A stretch of DNA of 64,000 nucleotides from Cohnella phaseoli (GCF_003386235.1 NZ_QRDZ01000017.1:1-64000); one strand, 5' to 3'. Counted from the stretch's first letter, positions 16,045 through 25,675 are shown. Notes: generated by a model from the letters alone, not told the origin. Numbers and translations: made by a program.

Positions 16045-17655
16045 CTACCCAGGCACGTCACGTTGCCGGAATCCCCGCAACCCAGTCCATGCGAGAGCCA
16101 CAGCGACCATCGTTAGAAGGAGCAGCGGCGTCCATTCGAATGAGGCGGCGGGCAGCCTTGGAACATGGTGAAGCGGGGAGAGGCTCATCACCCACTCAGG
16201 CAGCTGCAATATTCCCCCAAGGTAGACCGCAATAAAAGCGTAAACCACAATAATCCAACTCAGTGCTGCGGCCCTCGGGAGCCAGCCTATCAGAGCGGCA
16301 GCCAGGCCGACGGAAACCCACAACGCTGGTATAAAGTTTAATCCCGCAAAAATCAGTTCAGACAAATACCTGGAGTCGTTCATGCTTTGGCTTCCCGTTA
16401 GTCCCATTCCCAGGCCGGCCATAAACATCATTGCAACACTGCCTGCTGCAGCGAGGAGGAGATAGCTGCCGAGCAGCCGAGAGCGAGACAGCGCTCCTGA
16501 CAAAAGCGTATCCACACGTCCTGCATTTTCTTCGCTGCGCAGCTTTAGGATACTCTGCAGAACAGGAATCGTTGCCAGGATGGCAGTCACGGTCATAAAC
16601 ATGCCGGCAATATTATCGGCAAACGAAGCCCCGCCTGCCTCCGGGAGCATTTCATTGAGCGCACCGCCGATGGAATCCATCATTTCCTCGGCTTCTCCGA
16701 TAAAGGAGCCGTAGGACATTCCAAACAACAACATGGCCAAACACCATACGATCAGATTCAATCTTTGAAGACGAAAAGCAAGTCCGATCGGCGTCGTCAG
16801 GCTGCTGGAGGCTTCACTGCGGCCACGCCCGGGGCGCACCAGACCGGCTCCGACATCGCGCCTCACGCTCATCGGATAGGCGATGACGACAAGAAGCGCA
16901 GTCAACCCCGCTCCAAGTAGAAGAGGCGTCCATTTATTGTCGACAAAAGCGGAAGTCTGCTGGGCCCATCCGATTGGCGACAGCCACGAAAGGGCGCTAT
17001 CTCCGATATCGCCGACCGCCCGCAGACAGTATGCGGCGACGAGAACACCGGTGCTCAAGCCGGTTGCGCCGCGTGCATGCTCCATCAACTGACCCAGTAC
17101 AGCAGCGATTGCCGCAAAGACGATTCCGACGGAAGCAAGGGCGGCGGCGAACAGAAAGGAGCCTTCCCAGGTGACGGACTCGATCCCCATTACTCCCATT
17201 CCCAGAGCAAGGAGAAGGGCAAGTGTTACGTTAACGCCGCCGACAAGCATCAACGCTGCGGTTGTGTTGGCATGACGTCCTGTAACCGATGCGCGAACCA
17301 ATTCCATGCGCCCGGTTTCCTCTTCCTTGCGCGTGTGGCGCACAATAAGCATGATACTCATCAAGGCAACGGCAATCCCGGTCATGCCAAGCATTTGATG
17401 TGAGATCATTGCTCCGATCGTATAATTTTCCAAGTAAAACTCCGGACCCGTGAGGGCGATCCCGGCGGGATTAACCATTGTCGCTGCCATCGACTGGCGA
17501 GCCGTCTCGGTCGGATACAATTCGTCGAAGCTGCTGAGTGTTGCCAGTACGACAAAAAGAATGCTCAGCACCCATGCGGGAATCGCGATCCGATCCATCC
17601 GCAACATAAAACGCAGCAACGTCCCCGTTCCCGTCAAAGTCCGCTCCCGTTTCAC
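16045..17655 (-). CDS. ABC exporter permease (tetronasin/antibiotic-efflux type)
   Basis: A 536-residue membrane protein with about twelve hydrophobic segments arranged as two similar halves, each with an RMELVRASVTGR- or RVDTLLSGALSRSRL-type cytoplasmic loop. This is the pattern of large single-chain permeases of antibiotic ABC exporters related to the tetronasin resistance transporter. It overlaps the upstream ATPase gene by four bases, so the two are translationally coupled. The substrate is unknown. The divergent TetR gene at 18759 probably controls the pair. Confidence 0.88.
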   Translation of the reverse strand: MKRERTLTGTGTLLRFMLRMDRIAIPAWVLSILFVVLATLSSFDELYPTETARQSMAATMVNPAGIALTGPEFYLENYTIGAMISHQMLGMTGIAVALMSIMLIVRHTRKEEETGRMELVRASVTGRHANTTAALMLVGGVNVTLALLLALGMGVMGIESVTWEGSFLFAAALASVGIVFAAIAAVLGQLMEHARGATGLSTGVLVAAYCLRAVGDIGDSALSWLSPIGWAQQTSAFVDNKWTPLLLGAGLTALLVVIAYPMSVRRDVGAGLVRPGRGRSEASSSLTTPIGLAFRLQRLNLIVWCLAMLLFGMSYGSFIGEAEEMMDSIGGALNEMLPEAGGASFADNIAGMFMTVTAILATIPVLQSILKLRSEENAGRVDTLLSGALSRSRLLGSYLLLAAAGSVAMMFMAGLGMGLTGSQSMNDSRYLSELIFAGLNFIPALWVSVGLAAALIGWLPRAAALSWIIVVYAFIAVYLGGILQLPEWVMSLSPLHHVPRLPAASFEWTPLLLLTMVAVALAWTGLRGFRQRDVPG

Positions 17656-18572
17656 TTCCGTACACCCCCAGACGAAACTGTCGTATTATCGCTGTTGTCA
17701 TAGTGCCGCATAAAAAGCTCTTCCAAAGTCGGTGGAGTGCTCGTCAGCGCTTGAATATCAAAGGCGCTCAATATTTGCAGCACATTTCCCAGATGAGAGC
17801 TGTCGATCTGAAACTGGGCTTTATTCCCGTTTAATTGGAGAGCATGCACCCCTGCCAGGCCATCAAGCCCGGTTATATTCCGTGCGGTTTCCACAGCGAT
17901 AAAAGAACGGGTCAAATGCCGCAGCTGGTCAAGGGAGCCGGATTCTACAATGCTGCCGTCGCGGATTATGGCGACACGGTCGCAAAGCTTCTCCACCTCG
18001 GCCAGAATATGGCTGGATAGCAGCACGGTTTTCCCTTGAGCCTTTACTTCCGCCACGCACTCCTGAAAGACAGTTTCCATGAGCGGGTCCAACCCGGATG
18101 TCGGTTCATCCAGAATGAAGAGCTCGGTTTTAGAGGAGGAAAAAGCGGAAACCAAAGCCACTTTTTGCCGATTGCCTTTGGAATAGGTGCGGCATTTTTT
18201 AGCAGGGTCCAAATTAAACTTTTCCAACAAGGCCTGACGACGCTTGCGATCCATATCCCCCCGTAGACGTCCGAAGAGGTCGATCGCTTCGCCGCCCGTC
18301 AATGTGGGCCATAGATTGACGTCTCCGGGCACGTAGCTAATCCGGCGATGCAGTTCAACCGCGTTTTTCCAAGGGTCTTGACCGAAGAGCCGGACTTCGC
18401 CGCTTGTTTTGCGCAGTAACCCCAACAAAATACGAATCGTGGTGGATTTTCCCGCACCGTTTGGACCGATGAAACCAAGAACTTCGCCTTCGCGCGCCTC
18501 AAGATTCAAACCATCCAATGCTCTGACTTGGCCATAATATTTGGTTAACTGATTGGCTTGAATAACCGACAT
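17652..18572 (-). CDS. ABC exporter ATP-binding protein
   Basis: A 306-residue ATPase. Walker A is GPNGAGKST (about residue 35), the signature region is YSKGNRQKVAL in place of a canonical LSGGQ, as in drug-export ATPases, and Walker B with D-loop is LFILDEPTSGLD. A C-terminal domain of about 90 residues follows, as in BcrA/DrrA-type proteins. It powers the permease encoded immediately downstream. The start is supported by GGAGGTGTAGCC upstream. Confidence 0.93.
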   Translation of the reverse strand: MSVIQANQLTKYYGQVRALDGLNLEAREGEVLGFIGPNGAGKSTTIRILLGLLRKTSGEVRLFGQDPWKNAVELHRRISYVPGDVNLWPTLTGGEAIDLFGRLRGDMDRKRRQALLEKFNLDPAKKCRTYSKGNRQKVALVSAFSSSKTELFILDEPTSGLDPLMETVFQECVAEVKAQGKTVLLSSHILAEVEKLCDRVAIIRDGSIVESGSLDQLRHLTRSFIAVETARNITGLDGLAGVHALQLNGNKAQFQIDSSHLGNVLQILSAFDIQALTSTPPTLEELFMRHYDNSDNTTVSSGGVRK

Positions 18573-18637
18573 GGCTACACCTCCAATTTTGATTCTTTAC
18601 CTTACAGCACTCTAAATTGGATATATTAATAAAATTG

Positions 18638-18737
18638 TGTAACGTGATTGAATTCAGTTACATAATATTTCACGAGCAATTTGCTGTCAATAAAAAAATA
18701 ACGATAGGTTGTTTTGTTACATAATTTAAATGTAAAA
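18638..18737. promoter_or_regulatory. two inverted repeats in the ABC/TetR intergenic region
   Basis: TGTAAC at 18638 faces GTTACA at 18657-18662. A second site, TTTTGTTACAT at 18712-18722, faces ATGTAAAA at 18730-18737. Both share the half-site TGTAAC/GTTACA and lie between the exporter operon and the divergent TetR gene. They are good candidates for TetR binding. Confidence 0.55.
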
Positions 18738-18758
18738 TGAATGACGGAGGGATAGAGA

Positions 18759-19346
18759 ATGAATGGATTCCAAAAACGAAGAGAGCAGAAAAAGCAGCAA
18801 ATTCTTCGTTCTTTGCACAATATGATTATGAATCGCAACTTTCAAGAAATCGGCGTACGGGAAATCGCGAAGGAAGCTGGCGTTTCGCCCGCTTCCATCT
18901 ATAACTTTTTTGGCAGCAAAGAGGAGCTGGCCAAACAAATTTTTTATCATCTCATGGAAGAAGAAGGGGAAGCCTTCCAGAAGATGATGGAAGCCGACAT
19001 CCCTTTCGAAGAAAAAATGGAAAACATGTACGCGTTGTCGATCAGTAATCAGGAAACTTTAAACAACGACGGTTTAAAAAACTTCATGTTTGAGGATCCC
19101 GTATTTACCGAGCATATTGAACAATATTCACGAACAGTTGTCATTCCAGCCATTATGAAGCTGATTGAGCAAGGCAAGCAGGAACAGAAAATATCCGGAG
19201 GCGTATCTTCGGAGGCGATTCTTTTTTTTATGAATGTCATTATGCAGATGCTCGGCAGCTCTTCTGTACGGGACAAATTGAATGTGGAGATGCGAAAGGA
19301 AATCGGCCATCTGTTTTTTTACGGCATCTTCGGGAAAAAGCCCTAA
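18759..19346 (+). CDS. TetR-family transcriptional regulator
   Basis: A 195-residue protein with a TetR HTH near the N-terminus (FQEIGVREIAKEAGVSPASIYNFFGSKEEL) and a helical ligand-binding domain. It is divergent from the ABC exporter with two inverted repeats between them, the classic layout for a drug-responsive repressor of its own efflux pump. The inducer cannot be inferred. Confidence 0.92.
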   Translation: MNGFQKRREQKKQQILRSLHNMIMNRNFQEIGVREIAKEAGVSPASIYNFFGSKEELAKQIFYHLMEEEGEAFQKMMEADIPFEEKMENMYALSISNQETLNNDGLKNFMFEDPVFTEHIEQYSRTVVIPAIMKLIEQGKQEQKISGGVSSEAILFFMNVIMQMLGSSSVRDKLNVEMRKEIGHLFFYGIFGKKP

Positions 19347-19352
19347 TAAGCA

Positions 19353-19388
19353 TAGGAGGCCAACCCTTCTCAACGGGCTGACCTCCTA
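19353..19388. terminator. hairpin between convergent TetR and gerC genes
   Basis: AGGAGGCCAACCC pairs with GGGCTGACCTCCT, allowing G-U pairs, around an eight-base loop. It follows the TetR stop and lies beyond the end of the germination operon. It lacks a T-run. Confidence 0.5.
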
Positions 19389-19438
19389 ATAGGAACGGGC
19401 AATTGCTCCATGAATTATCCGAATTTCCATATCACCAT

Positions 19439-20584
19439 TTATTTTAGCGGATAGACCTTCATTCCGGTCTGATTAATATTTACTTTAACCGTGATCGAAG
19501 AGATGGAGCTTTCGTTTAATAATAAGTCGTTTGTACGTTTTAATTGCTTCCAAGCAGTTGGCTTTTGTCGAAATAGGAGATGTTCCAAGCTATATATATC
19601 TGATTTAATCTCCAGGCCGTTCCTGAACGTATTCATCACCTCGTTTCTAACCACATCCTCGGCTTTACTTTCTATCTCGCTTCTGGTTAGCTCATCCAAG
19701 GTTTCAATGATGTCGCCATTGAGCTTGAGGTGGAAATGATAATTCGGAGTCCCGTTATTGAAACTGAGAGACAGTCGGACACTGGGACTCCCAAGAGACA
19801 CTACTGCAGCATCTTCTCCATGACTTGTGATGACAATCGGCGATCGAGTCGTATTTTTATCTAGCCATCTTAAGCCCAATAATTTATTATTCTCAAGCTT
19901 TCCAAGAAGTTTCCCTTCCTCTATCACGTATGCACCGTCAATATACATTTTGGGATCTATTTTCTCGTTTTTCTTCCAGGTCGTCGAGTCGATCGAGAGC
20001 GTGGGCAATAGGACGGTAGTTCCAGGCTCCCATAGTCGAGACAGAAATTTCAAATAGCGAACGGGTTCGATTAACGATCTCTGATCATAAGCTTCTAAAG
20101 GTTCTTGAGCCAGCGTATTCCTTTGGGAAAAATTAAAAAATGCCGGAACGGAGAGCAAACGCTCTATCGGTTCGCGAGTACCGAAGATCCATGGCGTTAG
20201 CCGGATTTCCCAAAATCGGCCGATCAGATCGTCGGTTTTGAGAATATTGGATTTTAAAGCATTTTCTCCGACGATAATGCTTGAAACATGACTCCACGAA
20301 GTCAATTCTTGGGCAGTCGAATAGAGTTCGTTCATGGCCAGTTTCAACGTCTTTCCTTTTGCTTTGCCTATCCATGTCTGGGGTCTCTTTCCGGATTTCC
20401 CCGACTCGGTCTTCGCTATGAAAGTGAAGTCGAGCATCTGAGCATATAAGACGAAGGAATTGTCGATATAATCAATTCCGATGGACGTTACATAATTCAC
20501 GTTTTCAATCTCTTTAATGTCCCAGCAACCGTAGGTCATCCCTAACGATAGGACGACGCAAATTAGCTTGAAGAAAGTCCTCAT
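19439..20584 (-). CDS. spore germination lipoprotein, GerC family
   Basis: A 381-residue lipoprotein; the lipobox places the acylated Cys at residue 20 (MTYGCWDIKEIENVNYV). The sequence after it (YVTSIGIDYIDNSFVLYAQ) and the C-terminal AWKQLKRTNDLLL motif fit the Ger(x)C family. GerC sits on the outer face of the spore inner membrane and is needed for the GerA-type receptor to sense nutrient. It is last in the order B-A-C and starts one base after the upstream stop. The germinant is unknown. Confidence 0.92.
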   Translation of the reverse strand: MRTFFKLICVVLSLGMTYGCWDIKEIENVNYVTSIGIDYIDNSFVLYAQMLDFTFIAKTESGKSGKRPQTWIGKAKGKTLKLAMNELYSTAQELTSWSHVSSIIVGENALKSNILKTDDLIGRFWEIRLTPWIFGTREPIERLLSVPAFFNFSQRNTLAQEPLEAYDQRSLIEPVRYLKFLSRLWEPGTTVLLPTLSIDSTTWKKNEKIDPKMYIDGAYVIEEGKLLGKLENNKLLGLRWLDKNTTRSPIVITSHGEDAAVVSLGSPSVRLSLSFNNGTPNYHFHLKLNGDIIETLDELTRSEIESKAEDVVRNEVMNTFRNGLEIKSDIYSLEHLLFRQKPTAWKQLKRTNDLLLNESSISSITVKVNINQTGMKVYPLK

Positions 20585-20585
20585 C

Positions 20586-22067
20586 TCATTCGTTGTCCCT
20601 TCCTTGCCGAGTCGTATCCACCGTATTCAACATACTCGGTCTCTTTTTGTAGAAGGACCACGGTTTCGCAAGCAAGCCGGCAACCACGTCCTTCCACACA
20701 AGTGGCGATACCGGGGATAAGTAAGGAAGTCCGAACGATTTCAGAACGGACAGGTAGGCAAGCAAGCTCATCATCCCGATAAAAAAACCAAACATCCCAA
20801 GGATAGAAGCCCAGAGCAGAACATAGATCCGAATAAGGCTGACCGTTCCGGTCAAGGTCTGATTAACCAAAGTGAACGTGGCTACCGCGGTAGTTGCCGA
20901 TACGACCAGCATGGTCGGCGACGTCATTCCGGCCCGTATTGCCGCATCGCCGATGATTAATCCGCCCAAGACGGCTATCGTCTGACCGACCGCTTTCGGC
21001 AGTCGAATGCCGGCCTCCCTGAACAGCTCGAACATGGCTAGCATGAGCAAAAGTTCCATTGGAGTCGAGAAGGGGAGCCCGAATCTGGAAGTCGTAATCG
21101 TTGCCAGCAAGGGGAACGGAATTTGATCCAAATCGTAGGAGGTTAAAGCGATCCAAAACCCTGGTAAGAAGATCGCGATGAACAAGCCGAGCAATCGAAG
21201 CATTCGTTCGAATATGACAAAGTAATACGGAAAATAAGCATCTTCAGGCGTTTTCAACAATTCTAACAAATTGCAGGGAGCGATGAGCGCCATAGGAGAT
21301 CCGTCGACCAAAATGATAAACCTGCCTCTAAGTAGACATGTCGATGCAAAATCGGGCCTTCCGATGTAATCCAGCAACGGAAAAATCGAAAGCGATGAAT
21401 CCGAAAGGGCTTCTTCAAGTTGATTGCTTGCAATCAACGCATCGACTTCAATCCGTTTCAACCGATTTCTTGCTTCGTCGATGATCTGCGGCTGAATAAT
21501 ATCCGAAATGTATAACAGGGAAATTTTCGTACTGCTTCTTGTGCCGATTACGTACCGTTCGTTATGAAGCGAACAGGTAGGCAGCCTTTTACGAATTAAA
21601 GCAACGTTGGTGTTGATATCTTCCGTAAACGCATCCCGAGCCCCTTTGATCGAAATTTCGGTACTCGACTCTTCGGGCTGCCTTTGCGGCAATTGCGAGA
21701 TATCCATGGAAAAAAAGCAACCCTGTAAGGCAAAAAAGGCGATCAAATGACCGGCGAAAAGAAGGGTCTCCACCTCGGAGCGCTTGTCCAGCTTCTTCCA
21801 TTCCATCGACTGTTCCATGGCCACAACGAGTTCGTCCCACTGCTCACTCTCATCGATCAAGCGTTCCAAATTCGGCAACGCGTGCTGATTGAGGAGTTGG
21901 CCATCAATCATTCCTTCGCAGTAGAGGACTAGACCTGATATTGGATTTAGCCCCTTTGGAGGAAGTTCTCGCAAAACTACGTCAACGGAATGGGCAAATA
22001 GCGATCTCAATCGCTCTTCATCTAAAACCTCGCCGTCAACGAGGTTATTTCTGTTTGTTGGATTCAT
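20586..22067 (-). CDS. spore germination receptor subunit, GerA family
   Basis: A 493-residue protein: an N-terminal hydrophilic domain of about 290 residues followed by several membrane segments (IFLPGFWIALTSYDLDQIPFP onwards) and a polar tail. The segment FGLPFSTPMELLLMLAMFELFREAGIRLP is a GerA hallmark. This is the A subunit of a nutrient receptor in the spore inner membrane. The start overlaps the stop of the upstream gerB-type gene by four bases. Confidence 0.94.
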   Translation of the reverse strand: MNPTNRNNLVDGEVLDEERLRSLFAHSVDVVLRELPPKGLNPISGLVLYCEGMIDGQLLNQHALPNLERLIDESEQWDELVVAMEQSMEWKKLDKRSEVETLLFAGHLIAFFALQGCFFSMDISQLPQRQPEESSTEISIKGARDAFTEDINTNVALIRKRLPTCSLHNERYVIGTRSSTKISLLYISDIIQPQIIDEARNRLKRIEVDALIASNQLEEALSDSSLSIFPLLDYIGRPDFASTCLLRGRFIILVDGSPMALIAPCNLLELLKTPEDAYFPYYFVIFERMLRLLGLFIAIFLPGFWIALTSYDLDQIPFPLLATITTSRFGLPFSTPMELLLMLAMFELFREAGIRLPKAVGQTIAVLGGLIIGDAAIRAGMTSPTMLVVSATTAVATFTLVNQTLTGTVSLIRIYVLLWASILGMFGFFIGMMSLLAYLSVLKSFGLPYLSPVSPLVWKDVVAGLLAKPWSFYKKRPSMLNTVDTTRQGRDNE

Positions 22068-23152
22068 GCATTTTCCTCTCCGCTCCGGAATTTAAATGAG
22101 GCAAGCGTCAAGATTAACGTCAACGCCGAGAAAAACACGAGAGAGACCAGGGAGTATCCCCCAAAAAGAAACGATTCGATTTGCTTATCGACGAAAGCGT
22201 TTAGCGACAACCCGAACAATAGTGCGCCGATAATAATCAAGGTTGTCAAACGCCTTTTTTTGCTTTTGAACGGGGGAGTATCCGTGATTAGAAACAAGAA
22301 AAGGGTAATCCGAATCAGAGCCCCGGACATCCATTGATACAAGGCCAAAAAATCCAAGTGATTGATATATTTAGTGACAACGACAAGCTTCCATTGATCG
22401 AAGGCCGGATAACGAGCTTGGGCGGCCACTACCGGTCCGAAATTCGCAATGGCTCCCATTAGCGGACCAAGCGTAAGTCCGGCTAGCAGGATCGCCATGA
22501 TGCTAATCGAGAAATAACTTACCGGTTTGGCCAGATGGTGCTGAAGAAAGACAAGCACGATCAATTCCAGAAACCCACCGCCGGCTACGATCATACTTCT
22601 TAAAACAGGCTCGTAGCCTTCAACGAATAACGGCGTTAACAACGAATATTCCTTATATCGCAGATTGGCAATGGCAACAAAATTGCCCAAAACCCAAACG
22701 ACAGGTAAAAGGACGCCCGACATGATCGCAATAGAGCGTATTCCGTTGTAGGCGATGATAACGCATAGAGAGAGAAGGATGAACACGACGACCCCTTTGG
22801 GCGTCTGAGGTAAGTAGGAGACCTTGATCCACTTTACCGTTTCACGAAGTATAATTAATGCCATTAAGAAGAAAAAGGAAGAGGTTAAGGTAAGCAAGAA
22901 CCAACTAATAAAAGGACCATATCGTTCCTTCAGCCAGGTGAAAATAGGCTTTCGATGGGTTCGCCTGATTATAAAGGAGATCAAGTATACCCAGAACACG
23001 CTTATTATCAGAGTCAAAACAATTCCGAGCCAGGCATCCCTTTTGGCCGTATGCAGCAGGAGCGGAATCATAATGACATGATTTGTAATCCCTAAAGAGA
23101 GGAGAAGGATGAAATAGGCATCTCGCACAGAGATCCTGGAGGTTGATGTCAT
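22064..23152 (-). CDS. spore germination permease subunit, GerB family
   Basis: A 362-residue protein with ten hydrophobic segments, related to amino acid/polyamine transporters. The N-terminus RISVRDAYFILLLSLGITNHVIMIP is typical of GerB proteins. It forms the membrane germinant-binding subunit with the A and C proteins encoded downstream. It is the first gene of the operon; AAAAAGGTGGAGC precedes the start. A small inverted repeat, ACTGGTACTCACCAGT, lies upstream at 23181-23196. I could not confirm a sigma-G promoter by eye. Confidence 0.93.
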   Translation of the reverse strand: MTSTSRISVRDAYFILLLSLGITNHVIMIPLLLHTAKRDAWLGIVLTLIISVFWVYLISFIIRRTHRKPIFTWLKERYGPFISWFLLTLTSSFFFLMALIILRETVKWIKVSYLPQTPKGVVVFILLSLCVIIAYNGIRSIAIMSGVLLPVVWVLGNFVAIANLRYKEYSLLTPLFVEGYEPVLRSMIVAGGGFLELIVLVFLQHHLAKPVSYFSISIMAILLAGLTLGPLMGAIANFGPVVAAQARYPAFDQWKLVVVTKYINHLDFLALYQWMSGALIRITLFLFLITDTPPFKSKKRRLTTLIIIGALLFGLSLNAFVDKQIESFLFGGYSLVSLVFFSALTLILTLASFKFRSGEENA

Positions 23153-23410
23153 TTATGCTCCACCTTTTTATTTCGACAACTGGTACTCACCAGTATTCTC
23201 CATTCGAATGAATTTATGTATCGCGGACTATTACTGAACCTGTTGAGAGTAACCCTCCGGCTAGAAGCCGCATATACCTGGCGCTCCCGACAGCACAGGG
23301 AAAATCGTTCCCGAAAAATTCCTTTCCTGCCCGGGAATGTGTCTCTTGAGAGCGGGATATGCGGAATATTACGATATAGCCGAAGCCAAAAAACATTGGA
23401 GGGAATTCAT

Positions 23411-25627
23411 GTGACAGTCGGTTTAGTACTAAGCGGAGGCGGAGCGCGCGGCAACTTTCAAGTCGGGGCAGCGCGCTACCTCTATGAGAGAAACGTTAGA
23501 CCTACAGTCATTACAGGAACGTCCGTCGGGGCCATTAATGCGGTCAAACTCGCGGAAGGAGAGGGGGATGGCCATGACGAAACCCGAGGACTCCGTGGAT
23601 TAATTCGCATCTGGCGAGATCTGCAAACGACGTCGGATATGTGGGTGGAAGAGAATTGGTATATTAATGTTAAAAATAATAAAATTATAAAACATTTAGA
23701 GAGTAAAGATGTTCGTAAAGAAAAGTTTCAAGTTGCAGGGGCCAGCGTGGCGATATTCGGAACGCTTGGACTCATGTATCACATTAATGAGGCATACGAT
23801 TCTGCCGAAGATCTAATCAATCAAATTAAAGAGGTGCTAAACGGCCAGTCTCAATCGCTATACAATTTGGGTCCCATTTACTCGAAACTGAACGATCAAT
23901 CAAAACTCGATCCTGTAAAAGTGTGGCATAGCGGCATTAAATTACGCATGAGCATTGTCGCCCTTGAAAGCGGCACATTGCGATATGTGACGGAAAAGGG
24001 TAATGTGCTGCAGCGGGACTGCGTCACCTATGTGCAGACATTACCTCCGTACGCTCCGGAATGTTTACCGATTGCCGTCAAAATCAAAGAGCTAGAGCAG
24101 CAGCGAGCCAATCTTTACTCTGAATTGGAGATGGCTGCGCCAAGAGATAAAGCGGGTATAATTGAGAAAATTCGCGAAAAGAACGGAGAAATTTCGTACC
24201 AAAATCAGCTGATGACGAGTTGCAAAATCTCTTATCCACCTCAGTCCGTCCCTTTAAGCATCGCATTGAGCGGCGGGACGTTGGCGTCCGCCTCGATTCC
24301 GCTGGCATTTTCTCCAATTAAAATAGGCAATGAGCATTATGTAGACGGCGGCGTTCGTGAGCTTGTGCCGATTCAGGCCGCTATTCAGGCGGGGGCAACT
24401 GAAATTTATGCGCTATTGGCCTCGGATAACTCTTTGGAACCGGCGCGAAGCCTTTTAAACGGAAAACTGGTTGAGACCTATGCCAAAGGTTCCGCAAACT
24501 TGATCGACGTGGCGAATCGTGCGACAAGCGATATTATGGCTAATGAAGTGGGATTAAGTGAGATAGAGCCCTATATTTCAAACGTAAACCCGAACGTAAA
24601 CGTGATGATCATCCAGCCCGATCACGACATTCATGACATAATGACCATAGATCCCGGACTTATCGATATTCGAATGGCCTACGGTTATATGAAAGCGGAC
24701 GATACTTATCAGGCGAGGCAAGCCGACCCGGCAAACTACAGGCAATTGGCGAACCAGTACTCGCAGGAACGAAATACGGATTTGATCTATCGCATGCGTT
24801 ATGAAATCTGGAAATTGGAATACGAGGCGACCGGTTATAGGTTCGAATTCGACGATAAAGGCCGACCAAAGTATCCTCCTCAATGGATTGGACACAATCT
24901 CGATGCGATTCGACAAGTCCGGGATCTTAAAAACCGACTGAGCGATCTTGTGCATGACAGAAGAAGAAAAGGGGGATACGTTCCGGCGGAGGCCCAGGAT
25001 TGGTCCAACACCTGGGAGCGTCATCCATGGACGCCCGATCGCGGACTGTGGCTTCCTAACGCCCCCGCAGCACAGGGCAGCGTTGTCCGACCGGGAGAAA
25101 CTTTAGGCATCGATCAGGCCATCCATTCGCCAAACGGGCTATACTCGCTGGTTTTTCAAGGAGACGGAAATCTCGTTCTCTATAAAATAACTAAAACGAC
25201 AGGTAGGGTAGCCCAGGAGTGCCGTCCTATTCAAGCTGAAGTTAACCAACTACAAAATCAATTAGCAAGTCTGCAAGCGCAGTTGGCTACCGCATCTCCG
25301 AGAGAGAAAGCGGTAATCATGGAGCAAATTCAGGAACTGAAAGCGGTCATCGATCTCAGACAAGGGGATTTGACCGCGTGCAATGCAACATACCCTCCTG
25401 AAGTATTGATCACGAGGAATGCAGCTTGGGCGACAGGAACTACGGCGACGGCAGGGGCATGTTATTTGGATCACGATGGGAACTTGTACATTTTCGATGA
25501 AGGCAAGCAGATCGTCTGGTTCACCAATAAAGGCAGGAATCCGAATAGTCATCTCGCTGTCCAGGACGACGGCAATATTGTCATCTATCGTCCGGACGGA
25601 AGCGTAGTCTGGTCGATGAAAGGCTAA
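23411..25627 (+). CDS. patatin-like phospholipase with C-terminal bulb-lectin repeats and two Cys-hairpin inserts
   Basis: A 738-residue protein. The patatin domain starts at once: the oxyanion loop is SGGGARG, the nucleophile is Ser38 in GTSVG, and the catalytic Asp is Asp312 in VDGG. The Ser-Asp spacing is much longer than the usual patatin because extra sequence is inserted, including a 64-residue helical segment at 215-278. The C-terminal part holds bulb-type lectin repeats (FQGDGNLVLYK, LDHDGNLYIFD, VQDDGNIVIYRPDGSVVW), themselves interrupted by a second copy of the same helical segment at 601-664. The GTG at 23411 is chosen because GGAGGG lies seven bases upstream; the ATG two bases earlier is out of frame. 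No signal peptide is seen. It is divergent from the germination operon. Confidence 0.88.
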   Translation: MTVGLVLSGGGARGNFQVGAARYLYERNVRPTVITGTSVGAINAVKLAEGEGDGHDETRGLRGLIRIWRDLQTTSDMWVEENWYINVKNNKIIKHLESKDVRKEKFQVAGASVAIFGTLGLMYHINEAYDSAEDLINQIKEVLNGQSQSLYNLGPIYSKLNDQSKLDPVKVWHSGIKLRMSIVALESGTLRYVTEKGNVLQRDCVTYVQTLPPYAPECLPIAVKIKELEQQRANLYSELEMAAPRDKAGIIEKIREKNGEISYQNQLMTSCKISYPPQSVPLSIALSGGTLASASIPLAFSPIKIGNEHYVDGGVRELVPIQAAIQAGATEIYALLASDNSLEPARSLLNGKLVETYAKGSANLIDVANRATSDIMANEVGLSEIEPYISNVNPNVNVMIIQPDHDIHDIMTIDPGLIDIRMAYGYMKADDTYQARQADPANYRQLANQYSQERNTDLIYRMRYEIWKLEYEATGYRFEFDDKGRPKYPPQWIGHNLDAIRQVRDLKNRLSDLVHDRRRKGGYVPAEAQDWSNTWERHPWTPDRGLWLPNAPAAQGSVVRPGETLGIDQAIHSPNGLYSLVFQGDGNLVLYKITKTTGRVAQECRPIQAEVNQLQNQLASLQAQLATASPREKAVIMEQIQELKAVIDLRQGDLTACNATYPPEVLITRNAAWATGTTATAGACYLDHDGNLYIFDEGKQIVWFTNKGRNPNSHLAVQDDGNIVIYRPDGSVVWSMKG
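24053..24244 (+). repeat. Cys-flanked helical hairpin module, copy 1 (inside patatin domain)
   Basis: It encodes 64 residues (215-278) starting APECLPI and ending YPPQ, with cysteines at module positions 4 and 57. It aligns without gaps to the copy at 25211-25402 with about 25 identities, including PR(D/E)KA in the middle, where the helix hairpin probably turns. It lies between catalytic Ser38 and Asp312. Confidence 0.8.
25211..25402 (+). repeat. Cys-flanked helical hairpin module, copy 2 (inside lectin region)
   Basis: It encodes residues 601-664, from AQECRPI to YPPE, again with cysteines at module positions 4 and 57. The central helices are strongly heptad-like (LQNQLASLQAQL). It separates the first lectin repeat from the next two. 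The two copies are diverged enough in DNA that the duplication is not recent. Confidence 0.8.
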
Positions 25628-25631
25628 CGGC

Positions 25632-25675
25632 AAAATCGCTGCTGTTCCGGCAAAAAAGGAGTAGCAGCGATTTTT
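25632..25675 (+). terminator. rho-independent terminator after the patatin gene
   Basis: AAAATCGCTGCT pairs with AGCAGCGATTTTT. It begins five bases after the stop and has a T-run. Confidence 0.88.

Noticed and set aside
23153..23410. Possible riboswitch or extended N-terminus before the patatin gene
   Set aside because: The upstream frame is open but has no ribosome site and encodes an Arg-rich tail unlike patatins; small hairpins there match no riboswitch I recognise.
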